DNA of 64,000 bases from Effrenium voratum. Taxonomy: Eukaryota; Sar; Dinophyceae; Suessiales; Symbiodiniaceae. How positions within the stretch are numbered: position 1 is the stretch's first letter; every line of letters begins with the position of its first letter. The stretch is from positions 398,501 through 462,500 of the forward strand of contig CAUJNA010001624.1 of NCBI GenBank assembly GCA_963377175.1, in the 5' to 3' direction. This document shows positions 28,747 through 39,985 of the stretch, piece by piece. The notes under the pieces were generated by a model. The model made no database searches. It was not told where the DNA came from and saw only the letters and a list, made by a program, of their open reading frames with translations. The position numbers and the translations under genes were made by a program.

Positions 28747-29427
28747 CTACGGTGCCCGCCACCAAAGTAGCATCTGCTCGCCAGGCATGCCTGACCGGAC
28801 AAAGTTACAGAGCATGTAGACACTCGTGGAGTCGAGCAAGGCCCACGCCGTGCACCGACGGGTGTCCTTGTAGGCTCTGCGAGGGGAGTACGTGGCGAGG
28901 AGCTTGTCGTGCCAGGATTGGGCGCTGCGATGGGTGCGCATGCGAGCATGCCATTGCAGCTGCTGCAGAAGGAGCTGGTGCATGTATCTTTCCAAGGCAT
29001 CGTCATTCCAAGCTGCATCGTCATCCTCGACGGGCTCGGCGACGTTGTCAGCAGGCTGCTGCAGGTTCTGGATGTAGCTCAGCGTTTGCTGGACTGCGCC
29101 GCGACCACCCCTAGCTCCGACATAGTCCTGCAAGCTCCGGACAATACAGCCACGCCATGCAATTGTGCTCAGCCGCGCGGGACAAACACTGCAGCTTACG
29201 AAAACACATCCACCTGCTTGCCACGCGCAACCGCCAGGACTGCCCGGCTTCCACGCGGGAAAACGGCACTGCCGTCCCGCAGCCGCAAGCGCAGAGCAGC
29301 ATTCTGCGCTTCGGCGCCATTGCTGTGCCAGCGGAAGTGACAAGGATCCACAGCAAGTATCTGCAAGCGTCGTGATAGGCTTTCGAGTTCTTTGCTTCGC
29401 GAACGCCTGGCGCGGAAACCTGCGCAA
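28747..29427 (-). CDS. Possible host exons, minus strand
   Basis: The minus-strand frame is long (226 codons). Its last 90 residues look most protein-like: EDDDAAWNDDALERYMHQLL, then HRSAQSWHDKLLATYSPRRA and ALLDSTSVYMLCNFV. The first half is Cys/Arg/Ala-rich and may be intron. I do not recognise the family. A gene fragment of the same host-type repertoire as the other minus-strand families is likely. Confidence 0.35.
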   Translation of the reverse strand: MRRFPRQAFAKQRTRKPITTLADTCCGSLSLPLAQQWRRSAECCSALAAAGRQCRFPAWKPGSPGGCAWQAGGCVFVSCSVCPARLSTIAWRGCIVRSLQDYVGARGGRGAVQQTLSYIQNLQQPADNVAEPVEDDDAAWNDDALERYMHQLLLQQLQWHARMRTHRSAQSWHDKLLATYSPRRAYKDTRRCTAWALLDSTSVYMLCNFVRSGMPGEQMLLWWRAP

Positions 29428-29593
29428 AACAGCGCGTTGTCAAACAAGGCTATCGGCCGGTGTTTTTTTCAGTTCATGCACACCCTGGCTGCGAATGAAT
29501 GGATTGTCATACGTCGAAACTAGCGAAGCCGGCGCGGAACTACGTATAAAGCGTGGAGGGTTTTTGCACTGCCTGAAACGCTGGCAGCTATGC

Positions 29594-29703
29594 AGTCTCA
29601 AGGCTGGAGCCAAGAGGCCAACAGGCGCAGCGCAATGTCGACCCGCAGCCCGCTATCTGGCCAACTCCCTGTGGGTCACATGTATTTACATCGGGCGTGA
29701 CAG
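29594..29703 (-). repeat. 144-bp repeat family, inverted copy
   Basis: The minus strand carries GGGAGTTGGCCAGATAGCGG and GTTGGCCTCTTGGCTCCAGC, matching the direct copies at 29.97-30.32 kb. Confidence 0.8.
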
Positions 29704-29973
29704 GTCGGTTAGCCTGAGTGTTTCACCCAGAGCGCGACAAAAAAAGGTGTTCAGACAGCAGTCCCAACATGGATCTGTTGCTATGGTTGAGGACTTCCAG
29801 CTATCGTGCCGTCGCTGGCAGAGGGAGGGAGGGAGGGCGCCTGCGACGGCACGTAGGGAACGAGCGTGTCTTTTTCAAATAGTTAGAGGGAGGGCGCCAG
29901 CGACAGCGTCTAGAATCCCCAACATCCACAGCCGCGCATGCTCTGAGCTTGTGTCAATTTAGGCAGTTTTTGT

Positions 29974-30320
29974 AGGTCACATGATGTAAAGACATGTGAC
30001 CCACAGGGAGTTGGCCAGATAGCAGGCCGCGGGCCTGTGTTTGTCAGGGCGCTGTTTCTAGGTCACATGATGTAAATACATGTGACCCACAGGGAGTTGG
30101 CCAGATAGCGGGCTGCGGGTCGACGTTGCGCTGCGCCTGTTGGCCTCTTGGCTCCAGCCTTGAGACCCGAGACTACCCCTGTGTTTGTCAGGGCGCTGTT
30201 TGTAGGTCACATGATGTAAATACATGTGACCCACAGGGAGTTGGCCAGATAGCGGGCTGCGGGTCGACGTTGTGCTGCGCCTGTTGGCCTCTTGGCTCCA
30301 GCCTTGAGACCCAAGACTAC
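29974..30320 (+). repeat. 144-bp tandem repeats with palindrome
   Basis: One short copy and two full copies (30,061 and 30,205 starts, period 144). Each contains the hairpin TCACATG-ATGTAAATA-CATGTGA, then GGGAGTTGGCCAGATAG. Confidence 0.85.
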
Positions 30321-30557
30321 CTCCTGGCAATGGTTGACCTGCCCGGAGGGCTCCGGGAAGGTCAACCTGGCCATGGTTGACCTGTCCGGGAGCCTCCGGG
30401 CAGGTCAACCCTCCAGTTGGGCAGTGAAGGCTGCACCCAATCCCACCGGCACAACCCTCGGAAACCGAATCCCACCGGGACGGAGCCGCCCACACCCCTC
30501 GAATGCACCCATGCCGAAAGTGCAATCCCACTGGCACGGCCACGATCCGGCATCTCT

Positions 30558-31010
30558 CGGGTTTCGAGCTCCGGGTTTTGGGCCTCGGGCAAACGCCCAA
30601 GTCTTGGGCCAGCTCCTGTCGCAGTGAACGGTGGCCCCATGATTTTGCTAAGAGCCAAGCCAAAAAAAAACACTGGGCCCAAGGATCAAAGTCACAGTTG
30701 ACCATGATTGGGCAAATGGTCTCACTTTTGCTGGCCCATGAATCACACCCCCAAACTGGCTTGTTCATGGGAAACAACCACGGCTTCTGACTTTGAAACC
30801 CGGGCCGGGGTCAAAAGCAGGGTCCCTCAAAACGGTAACCTTTTTTGGAGACAGGGAAACCAAAAGGCACCTGCCGATTTTTAGGGGACCTCTTTGAGAA
30901 AATGAATATCAAACCTCCAACTCCACAGGCGGAAAAGCAGAGGGGGCAGCTCCTGCCCCAAGCCGCCTGGAACTGGCAGTGGCGCTGGTAGAAGTGCTTG
31001 CAGAGCCTGG
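30558..31010 (+). repeat. 452-bp segmental duplication, copy 1
   Basis: Nearly identical to 31,390-31,841 with an offset of 831-832 bases. It includes CGGGTTTCGAGCTCCGGGTT and an internal A-run. Confidence 0.9.
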
Positions 31011-31389
31011 CCGACCCGAGCCTTCTCTCTTGCTGAAATTTACTCAAATGCGCGGATTCAGCCAGATTCGATTCAGCCAGTATCGGCCGTTGTTTTGTGA
31101 TTCATGAGAATTGGACATTCTCCAGGATTTCCCTTCTTGAATCGACCAAACAACACATCCTCAAAAGGTACTTGGAATGCTGGACCAATTAAACGGCTGT
31201 TGCAGTGGGATATTGACATGGACAACCTGTTGCACGCAAGCATGCTTATTAGGGAGAGAAGAAGTTTAAAGCTGATCCCTTGAATTGCGGGGAAGGTGTT
31301 CCAAGTTGCTGTTTTTGAGAGAAAAATGGGAGTTGCAACAAGCCCCTGGGAGAGGTGTGTTCGCCTCTCGAAACCGACCAGCGAGCGGG

Positions 31390-31841
31390 CGGGTTTCGAG
31401 CTCCGGGTTTTGGGCCTTGGGCAAACGCCCAAGTCTTGGGCCAGCTCCTGTCGCAGTGAACGGTGGCCCCATGATTTTGCTAAGAGCCAAGCCAAAAAAA
31501 AACACTGGGCCCAAGGATCAAAGTCACAGTTGACCATGATTGGGCAAATGGTCTCACTTTTGCTGGCCCATGAATCACACCCCCAAACTGGCTTGTTCAT
31601 GGGAAACAACCACGGCTTCTGACTTTGAAACCCGGGCCGGGGTCAAAAGCAGGGTCCCTCAAAACGGTAACTTTTGTTGGATACAGGGAAACCAAAAGGC
31701 ACCTGCCGATTTTTAGGGGACCTCTTTGAGAAAATGAATATCAGACCTCCAACTCCACAGGCGGAAAAGCAGAGGGGCAACTCCTGCCCCAAGCCGCCTG
31801 GAACTGGCAGTGGCGCTGGTAGAAGTGCTTGCGGAGCCTGG
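31390..31841 (+). repeat. 452-bp segmental duplication, copy 2
   Basis: Second copy of the segment at 30,558. Few substitutions by eye, so the duplication is recent. Confidence 0.9.
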
Positions 31842-32601
31842 CTCGTGTCTCTCTTGCTCAGATTCCTAGGCTCCGTTCAAGGATTCCAGAAAAGAACCAA
31901 AGGGTTTGGATCCAGTCCATGAATAACCGTACTTTTCCCCCTGCACTTTCAAGGTCACCACCACCTGCACAGGCCAAAGAAAGAGCGCATGCGCTGCAAA
32001 CTTGCCAAAACCCAAAGCGTGACTCACACTTGACACATCTGCAGCCGAGCTTTTTTGCTGCGCACCCCTGATCCCCTGCAACACAAGGAAGCTGCACCCC
32101 ACTTCTCCTTGCGGAGACGCCCCTGCAGCTGCCATCAAAAGCCCACGTGTAGTTCGAGTGGATCTCTTGCACTTGCAATGCTGCGGGCCTGCAGCAAACT
32201 CTTTGCCTTTGGCAGAGAAAGACGGACGTGCAACACCGCCATGCACACGTGGGCGACAAAATCGCAAATTGGCTCCTTTCCGAGCTGCGCTTTGTAGCAC
32301 TTACACAACATTTGGCCCAGTCCCTTTCATGAGTCTAGGATTGCCACTCTTCTACAACTGCTGCAAGAATATCAGTCGTGACGGGGCATGGGAGGCTGAG
32401 CCCATACCTTGTGCGCGGCATGTGCTCTGAGGAATTTGTTCACCAGGTGATTTGCTCAGGAGAAGCTCAATGAAACTTCACTGACAAGTCAGTACTGAGA
32501 TTCATGCAGCGGATCGGCCACAATGCAAAGGATGAGCACGCAATGCCCTTCCATCCTCTGCCCATCCAAACGCCATCCAAGGCAGAGCCTCAGGCTGCAC
32601 G
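31842..32601. other. Host-like DNA, no gene recognised
   Basis: Short overlapping minus-strand frames only; no motif stands out. Confidence 0.4.
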
Positions 32602-32643
32602 CTATGAACTTGAACTTGCACTGCTTGACTCCTCTGTGTCAGA

Positions 32644-32706
<63 letters not shown>

Positions 32707-34631
32707 AGAGGCAATTGGCCCGGACTTGCGCCAATTTGCTTCTATGTCCTGCAGCACTCTGCACGCCCCACCTGGCTCATCGCACGCGCATGGGGCCATG
32801 AACTCAGCAACCTGGCTTGGCATGTTGGTTGGAAACATGAGCTGATGCTTTGTCCACACCCAGCCCAAAGCGCTTTTCGCAGCTTGATGTTCTGTGGTCT
32901 GCGCAGAGAAACTTGTCTGAAAGCTTTGGCGCCGAAACCCTTGAGGAGGCGACACGACCTGCTTGTCCTCCTTGTGGTAGCCGATGTAGCAATGCTTCCT
33001 GGGCTGGCGAAGCAGCGCCACGTAGGAAATGCCTGCGTAATGGGTGTGGAAGAAGCTGGCGCAGCCAGGGCACCTCCGTGCGCTGAGCAGCAGACCGCGC
33101 CTGCCTTAGAGGAGCTGCGCCTGCAGCTGCAGCCACAAGTGGGATTGCTTCTTTCTCCACCAGTTCCTGGGCCAGCGCAAGGTCCAAGTCATCACTTTCG
33201 TCTTCTTCTTCACAGTCATCCCAGTCTGCGCTGGCGTGAGCAGTGTCGTGAGACTGGTGCACGCACAGCTCAACCAGGGCAAGGCCATTGCCAGGCCCGC
33301 GCAGGAGACCTGAGTAATCAGATTGCATCCCTGGCCAGCCACCTCCTTGATCACCGAAAAACTACTGCGCATGCAAAGGCTGCCCACGTCTGGCGCAAAT
33401 TTTCTGGCAGTCTGCATGCTCACGGCTTCGTAGGTGTGATGTGTGGGAACAAGTTGGTCGCCTTGCCAATGCATCGGAAGAAGAACTTGAAATATTGGCT
33501 TCTTGACCTGGGCTTGGCCAACTTCGCCTTTCGCAACATCGCCTTTCAACGCAATCAAAAGTCAAAGCATGCCAACGCAGTCAAGTGGCAATGTGCACGA
33601 TGAGAAACCAGCCGGCAGACATGGCCTGGCAAGCGTGCGGTGTGCAATCAAGGGATACCGCTTCAGAAAGCAATCTGCGTTGGCCGCAGAGCCTGCAATT
33701 TGGCCCAAACAGCCTTGGCAGATTTCGCCATTGCAGTCCACTCACTTCTGCACATGTCAGGGTGGCAAGAGCCTTGTCCTGCTGTTGCTTGAGGCACATG
33801 GGAATGCCCAGCTGGCTCCTGAAAGGAAGCATCCCACTTCTTTGCCAATGACTTGCAGGAGTCGTGCGGCTTGCTACCCTGCTCAGCATGAATCTGCACC
33901 CAGGTCGATTCCAGCAAAGGCAAGGGGCTCGTTGCAGCGATGGTCTGTTGGACATCCCTCGCAGCCAGAGCCCAACCAGGATGCTCCTGCGTGGCCACGT
34001 TAGGCTTCTCCTTCTGCATAACCTTGCGAATGGCGTTTTGCGCAATGTTCTGGGGAACTGCGCTCATGCACAAGGATTTCCTCGCTGCTGGTACCAAGGA
34101 GTCCCACATGCGCCGAGTTTCGCTCCAGGCATCCTTGCAGAACCATTTGCCCCTCCCCTCGTTGGCGGTCAGGCGCATGAAGTGGAAAAGCTGAACAGCT
34201 GACATCCGTTGCTTTGCGCCTTGTTTGCAGCCATCTTGAGCGCAGGCAGGCGTGCCATTTTGGCTTTGACCTGGGCCATGGAGAAGCCGGGCTTCCTGGA
34301 GCACAGCCTCGGCAGCCATGTTTTCTAGGGAGACAGAAGTTCCGGACCTACACAGGAATCGGTGTCTGCTGTGAGCGGCCTCCACATCCAGTGTGCTCAA
34401 ACTCACCTGCCGGGCGGCCACCTCGAGCACCTGCATCCAAACCGGCCCAGTCAAAATGCTCGCCAAGCATGCGCGAGGCTCAGGTGCAGCTGCTGCAGCC
34501 ACGAGCATCGCCCTGATCCTGCGAGAAAAGCCAGCTGGCAGGCAGCGCTGGCTGGCATCGAAAAACTGCTGCGCTTCCTCCCGTGCCTGTGTGGGCTGAA
34601 GGAAAGGGAGCTTCAGCAATCTAAAATCCAC
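32602..34631 (-). CDS. Host multicopy-family gene with poly-Ser tail (multi-frame)
   Basis: The first part (34631-33663, 322 codons) contains QVSLSTLDVEAAHSRHRFLC, MRLTANEGRGKWFCKDAW and ETRRMWDSLVPAARKS. The style is that of gene families widespread in dinoflagellates, with unknown function. Downstream, frames are broken or spliced. An acidic piece (ADWDDCEEEDESDDLDLALA) lies near 33,200, and a final exon (33021-32602) has HCYIGYHKEDKQVVSPPQ, then WVWTKHQLMF, and ends in poly-Ser encoded by the CTG repeat with DTEESSS. Exon borders are not resolvable here. Confidence 0.4.
32645..32706. repeat. (CTG)20 microsatellite, coding poly-Ser on minus strand
   Basis: About twenty CTG units. On the minus strand they read AGC and extend the Ser-rich acidic tail of the gene above. 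Confidence 0.9.
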
Positions 34632-35037
34632 CCTTGAAGACGAAGCTGGATCCGCATAAAAATGCCAGCTGAGGTTGTCAAGCCTTGCTGCAGCATAAGC
34701 TCGTGAGCATCAGGATTAACCTGTCTGCGTGGTCCTCTGGGAAGAGCGCCCTCTGTGATCAACTTCGCAAGGTGCTGCTGGATGAGGAGAACTGGTGAGT
34801 TGCCAGTGCTGGCCAAGGTCAAAATTGGGCTGTTCTCTGGCATAAGCCAGGTGGATAAGAACTGGGTGGTGGCAGCCACTTGCGTCATCACACGCAACTT
34901 GTCAGAAAGGGTCTTGCTCGAAAGGAAGGCGACAGTCCTCTCCAAACCTGGAAACGTAACAAAAAAACTGGACCCCGACCCCGATTATCCTGAAAGAGTT
35001 TTACAGCATCGCGGGCCCTAACAAAGAAGATGGGAGT

Positions 35038-35475
35038 AAAGCCTGGGTAAGCTGCGTAAGTCAGGCTGCACGCTGCGTACGCGAGGCTGAAGCCGAGCGG
35101 CGTAAGGCAGGCTGCGTAAGCCAGGCTACGTAAGCTGGACTGCGAGCTTGGGCTGTGTAACCTGGGCTGCGTAGGCTAAGCTGCGTAAGTCAGGCTGCAT
35201 GCTGCGTGAGCGAGGCTACGAAGCCGAGCAGAGTAAGGCAGGCTGCGTAAGCCAGGCTACGTAAGCTGGACTGCGAGCTTGGGCTGGGTAACCTGGGCTG
35301 CGTAGGCTAAGCTGCGTAAGTCAGGCTGCGTGAGCTGCGCTGCGTGGGAAGGCTTTGCAACCGGCAACCGTTTATTCCAAAGAACCCTGCAATCACGCTT
35401 TTAGGGGAAAACACTCTTTGGAACGCACCTTAACTCTCAATCCCATTTTGCAAGTGTCCCGCCGGGCCCCTTCTC
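35038..35475. repeat. Direct repeat, copy 2 (GCTGCGTAAG array plus tail)
   Basis: Array of GGCTGCGTAAGCCAGGCTAC variants, then GGGAAGGCTTTGCAACCGGC, CCAAAGAACCCT and GCCGGGCCCC, matching 22,415-22,862. Confidence 0.7.
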
Positions 35476-35686
35476 ACTGCATAGGTTATTTTCCACTACG
35501 CCGTCTACAAGAAGCAGAAGGCGCAAAGAAGCATGCAACTCTTACTTGAAGGCCAGGCGGCAAGTAGAAACAGTTCTCGCGGTCAGCAATCCCCATCTGA
35601 GGCTCTGCTTTGCAGCTGTCTGGGCATGCTGCTTCGGCAGCTTACCTCAGCAGACGGGAAGCACTGTAAAGCTTGGAGATCATGTC

Positions 35687-36313
35687 AATCTGCGGGGAGA
35701 GGGTGGTGGATCTGGTGAAGCACGCAGTATGAAGTGAACAGCACCCCATTGCTGGGCAGCTCAACCTCCTTGGCCTTGCAGACTGCCGTGTTGGTCGCCG
35801 CGCTGTCACATTCAAACAAGTACATTGCTAGGTTGGCCCCAGAGGCCAAGTTGTCAATGTGAAGCGAATCCTCGGCCGAGTCCAAGCTTGCTTTCAGATG
35901 AGCGCTTGTCTTGTCCAGCAAATTAAGGGGGGGACTACCAAGGGAACCTGTCTTTCGGCACGCACCCAGCCATGGATTCCGATCCAGGAGAATCGCCGCT
36001 GTTGCACGAGGATGCTCGCAGCTCCCCTGATCCGCGGCTGTCGCCTCTTCCTCAGCCTCCGAAGTCCTGTCAGCTCTGAGCCTGTTTTCTTTGCCTTCCT
36101 GTGTCTGGGCCAGTTTGTCTCCGCCTTTCGCTTTCTCTGCTGACTTGGCAAACATGGGTCCTTGCACTTTGCAGCCTCGATGGCCGCACTCAGGGACATG
36201 AACTTGTCAGCTTGGCTTTGTGCAACATCGCCATAGTGCTGATCCATATGGTCCCTTCGCAGAACTGACACTTTTTGTTGCGTCTCGTCCCATTTGCAAT
36301 GGGACACAAACAT
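35687..36313 (-). CDS. Host multicopy-family fragment (DET / CDSAATN motifs)
   Basis: Two overlapping minus-strand frames. The upstream one begins MFVSHCKWDETQQKVSVLRR; the other ends with HLKASLDSAEDSLHIDNLAS, then CDSAATNTAVCKAKEVELPS and FTSYCVLHQIHHPL. The acidic residues in WDET and CDSAATN, with the later CxLHQ, resemble a transposase-type core from dinoflagellate repeats, though I cannot name the family. A frame change near 35,900 joins them or marks an intron. Confidence 0.4.
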
Positions 36314-36708
36314 GCAAAAGTCAGAGCAACTGGAGGAGGATATGATGCGCGATGACTGCCTGCACGCCTCTCCTCCCGGGGTTGGAATAAAGTGAACCCC
36401 CTCACTTTATGACCTACCTTTTTGTTTGCATGTCCTGAAATATAACTTCTGCCAGCTGGGATGAGTTGCCGAAATCCACCGACATTGTTCGGCGTGCTGG
36501 ACGGGAGGGGGGGGTGGGTGCATTTGGTACCGCGCGGCAATTTGATGACGTTCCACTGAAAGTAATCTTCGGGGAGCCGGTGTGGAAAAACAGGGGTCGC
36601 AGGCTCGAATCCCCCTGCAAAAACACAGTGTTTTTCGACCTCATTTGAGCTAAAACGTTGAAAACTACCATGCTTGTTCTGTTTTGGTGGGCGCACGCAC
36701 GCTCCATG

Positions 36709-37004
36709 CATCTATCCATCCATCCATCCCATCCATCCAATCCATTCCATCTACCCCGTCCATAACATCCATCTCATCCATCCCATCCAGCCCATCCCAT
36801 CCATCCCGTGCATCCCATCCCATCCCATCCCATCCCAGCCAGCCCATCCCATCCATCCCGTCCATCCATCCCATCCCATCCAAGCCCATCCCATCCCATC
36901 CCATCCCATCCCATCCATCCATCCATCCATCCATACATCCATCCATCCATCCATCCATCCATCCATCCATCCATCCATCCATCCATCCATCCATCCATCA
37001 TTCA
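36709..37004. repeat. (CATC)n tetranucleotide satellite
   Basis: Nearly 300 bases of CCATC/TCCA units, with a more regular second half. It generates spurious long frames on both strands (His/Pro/Ile or Met/Asp/Gly/Trp rich). Confidence 0.95.
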
Positions 37005-37062
37005 TCTCCTTCGTTCAGACAGAAACCCGAACCTGTTTGATCCATCCCATTCACCATCCATC

Positions 37063-37370
37063 TCATGCATCATGAGCCCGTCCCGCGAGGCCGGGGCGCG
37101 GAGCGTGAAAATATTTGCGGCCCAACTCCCGTCCTTGAGCTTCCAAGTACTGTTGAGCAACTGCCTTGCGCGTGTACTGGACTGTGCTTGCGTGTAAGCC
37201 TCTTGTTTTTGCTTCCCGCTTCTGCGGAACTCCCGAAAATGCCATCTGGAGCTGAGCTTGCGGCAGCAAACAACGCTTCCGGAGTTGGTGTGCCCCCTCC
37301 CGCTCTTTCAGCCCAAAGCGTCCCAACATTTCCAGAACTGCGGCTGACTTGGTCTCCTTGACCTCGGCCA
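37063..37370 (-). CDS. Possible host exon
   Basis: From the ATG at 37370 the minus strand reads [20 protein letters not shown], then a basic segment ([20 protein letters not shown]) and [20 protein letters not shown] before a stop. Composition is protein-like. Family unknown. Confidence 0.35.
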
Positions 37371-38879
37371 TGCTCACTGCCCAGTGCGCAGCATCCAAAT
37401 GCGAGTAGTTTCCTGTTGGAGCTTTTTGACCTGCTTGGCATTGCGGGCAAGAGAGCAAATCGCCAAGTGATCACGGCGAGTTCGTTTGCATGGCGCTGGC
37501 CAAAATGGCATGAGAGGCAATAGCCAGTGAAAAAGGAAACGCCTAGCATGAAGGATGTCTGCTAGAAACCACAATTGCACAGAAGGTTGCAAATTTTATG
37601 TGGGCCAAACACCTTGCTCAAGCTCTGTCTTTTCATCATTCCAGCCCTGGAGCCTTTGCTGCGGTGCTCTGCCGTTTGTGCGCCCATGCCTATGCCTGCC
37701 CTGCTTGTTGAGACAAGTTGCGTTAAGTGATGCTCAAAGTAAAAACGAGTCTGCTACGAGAGGCCATACAACATATGTCTATTGCCAAATACACTACAGC
37801 CTGAAATTGAACCCTAGCAAATGGAAACCACCACTACCATCTGTGGTCCCCTGGCTCCATAATTCTCGGCAGTACCCATATGGTGCTGGCGACATCTCCA
37901 TTCGATTCGAAGCAGAAAATCAGCACACATGTACGCACACAGGACGGATTCACGCACATAGCACGGCCCTCTGGCGCAGGCCCCCTACCGGCCAGCCCTC
38001 CCCCAGCGTGCTGTTGTTGACATGAGAATTCTTCATTGCTTTTGCTGACCTAAATATCAAATTGGTTTCTGATTCTATTTGAGCCCCGCCCCCAAAAAGG
38101 CACCCTGCGGAAATAGCTGGGTCTCAATGCGACCCCAAAGCTGGCCTCATAAGCCACTCCGTGGGAAGCCACGCGAGGTCAATCCAGGTCGGCCAACTCA
38201 CTGAGCTCAGAAGTGACAGGAATTAAAGGGAACGCAAGGGGGCACCTGTGGTGTACCAAAGGGAAGCAAAGGAAACCCTTCAATCCCAAGTGGTTAGACA
38301 CCACGGCAAACCATGCTTAGATTAAAAAAAGAAAAAAGAACCACGCGGAACCCAAGGAAAGCTAAGGATACCATTCGAGCAATCCGAGGGAACCAAAAGA
38401 CACCAACGGGCACCAACCCTGGGCTGGTCTTTGGCCCCTTCAAAAGGTGACAGCTTTGGCTCGAAGGAAAGCAATCATCGTCCCAAAGGATTTGATATTC
38501 AAGGGAAAGCCGAAGAGCAGCCGGCGGCCGGGGGCAGTCATCTACCAAATGCATTTTTCTAGGGGAGCCGTCACTTGTAGGGTAAACCAAAGAGCCAAGA
38601 ACCCGCAGATTTCCCCCAACCGTGGTGAACCAAAAGGAATCAGCGAACCAAAAGGGAACCAGAGGCAAGCCATTCAACAAGCCCCAAGAGAACCAGAAGG
38701 AACCCGCAGGGTTGGGTCCTCTATTTTAACATAATGTTCAAGCCTTTTGGTTTTCTTGAGGTTTGGGTATGTGTCAAAATAGGAACCGGACCCTTGAAAA
38801 TTGAAAATGGGAGGGTTTTCCTTTTGGTTTCCCTCTCAAACCATCCCAAAAGGAGGGTTGGTTGCAAAATTGGTTTGAG
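37371..38879. other. Host-like DNA, no gene recognised
   Basis: Includes a degenerate stretch (about 38,220-38,710) where GGAACCAAAAG-like units recur. No supported gene. Confidence 0.45.
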
Positions 38880-39145
38880 CAGCCTTTGTGGGCGGCGTCG
38901 AAGGTGGCCACACTTAGCGCCGATACCTCGTTGAAGTGCTCCACAATCGAGTTCTTGGGAAGTATGGCAAATTTAGCCTTTGTTCGGCGTACTGGTTCGT
39001 CAGCACCGTGATGAGGGCAAAAGTCTTGCCCGTGCCCGTGTGACGGTCTGACAGCATACCTTTGCACGGGTAAGCCGGGGATGCCAGTAGTCCTTGGGCT
39101 CCCCGATTTCCACGGGCGTCGCTGTCTCACTTCTCTGAACGCTGA
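38880..39145 (-). pseudogene. Superfamily 2 helicase/ATPase fragment, broken
   Basis: In one minus-strand frame the sequence reads GMLSDRHTGTGKTFALITVL, a Walker A (GTGKT) in the context of SF2 helicases. After a frame change it continues KFAILPKNSIVEHFNEVSAL, the next conserved strand. Together they resemble the N-terminal half of helicase or early-transcription-factor ATPases known from giant viruses, and some cellular SF2 enzymes. Only this fragment is present and it is GC-rich like its surroundings. It could be a captured viral gene or a host helicase relic. Confidence 0.4.
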
Positions 39146-39464
39146 AAGGGAAGCCGAATCCATTATTGTTACATATTTAGCTATATGGCTAATTTGCGAG
39201 CAAGTTGCGGATTCCGTAAATAAGGGCTGAAGAACAGAAAACTTGCAAACAAGGTGGTGTGAAATAGCAGCCTTCCCTAGTGCTCAAAATGAGGCTGCCT
39301 ATCTCGGCCGTTGTCCTGTGACTCGTGGAATTTGGACATTCTGCGGGATTTCCCTTCTTGAATCGACCAAACATGTTTGCAAGCAAATTAAGTCTTGCGT
39401 TGGTCCAGGTATATCTTGTCCGAATGTTCTTTGACCCCATCTTGACCCTCAAATACATCCTCAA

Positions 39465-39585
39465 AAGGTACAAGAAAGAGAAAGAGAAAGAAAAGATAAA
39501 AGAATGAGAAAGATAAAGAAAGGGTAAAAAGAAAAGACAGAGAAGGAAAAGAGAAAAGAAAGAGAAAGAGATAGACATATGCATA
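39465..39585. repeat. (AAAGAGA)n purine tract and (TA)n
   Basis: Purine-rich tract similar to that at 18.4 kb, ending in an ATATATAT stretch. Confidence 0.8.
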
Positions 39586-39629
39586 CATATATATATATAT
39601 AAGCCATTCCGCATCCTATATACATATCC

Positions 39630-39985
39630 ATCCACTAGTTTGAGAAACTTCCCATCCACTAGTTTGAGAAACCTCTTGCCAAAAGGGTCTAAACAGGGGT
39701 CTACCAATTTGAGAAACCTCTCATTGTAAAAAAAGGGGTAAGGGGTCCACCATTTTGAGCAAGCTGCCACTAAAAGGGCCGGTAAAACAAGGGATCCCGC
39801 CAAGAGCTTTTTCCAAAAGGGGGTCTGCCATTTTCAGAAACCTCCCATGCAATATTGTAGAAAGGGTCCACCATTTTGAGCAACTCCCACCAAAGGGCTG
39901 TCGATAAAAAAAGAGGTCCACCATTTTGAGAGACCTCCCGCTAAAAGGGTTTTCAAGAAGTGGTCTACCATTTTGAGAAACCTTT
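39630..39985. repeat. ~60-bp imperfect tandem repeats
   Basis: About six units built around GTCCACCATTTTGAGAAACC with a variable A/G-rich spacer. Confidence 0.8.

Noticed and set aside
32502..32714. Poly-Ala, poly-Leu and poly-Cys frames over the CTG repeat
   Set aside because: Only the poly-Ser frame continues into protein-like sequence; the others are shadows.
34250..34275. CCATTTTGGCT resembling a dinoflagellate spliced-leader relic
   Set aside because: Only about a dozen bases match and they lie inside a minus-strand coding frame; the rest of the leader is absent.
36560..36630. tRNA-like T-arm (GGCTCGAATCCCCC)
   Set aside because: No matching acceptor, D-arm or anticodon arm could be folded around it; at best a tRNA-derived repeat remnant.
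36665..37197. Frames across the CATC satellite
   Set aside because: Pure repeat translation in all frames.
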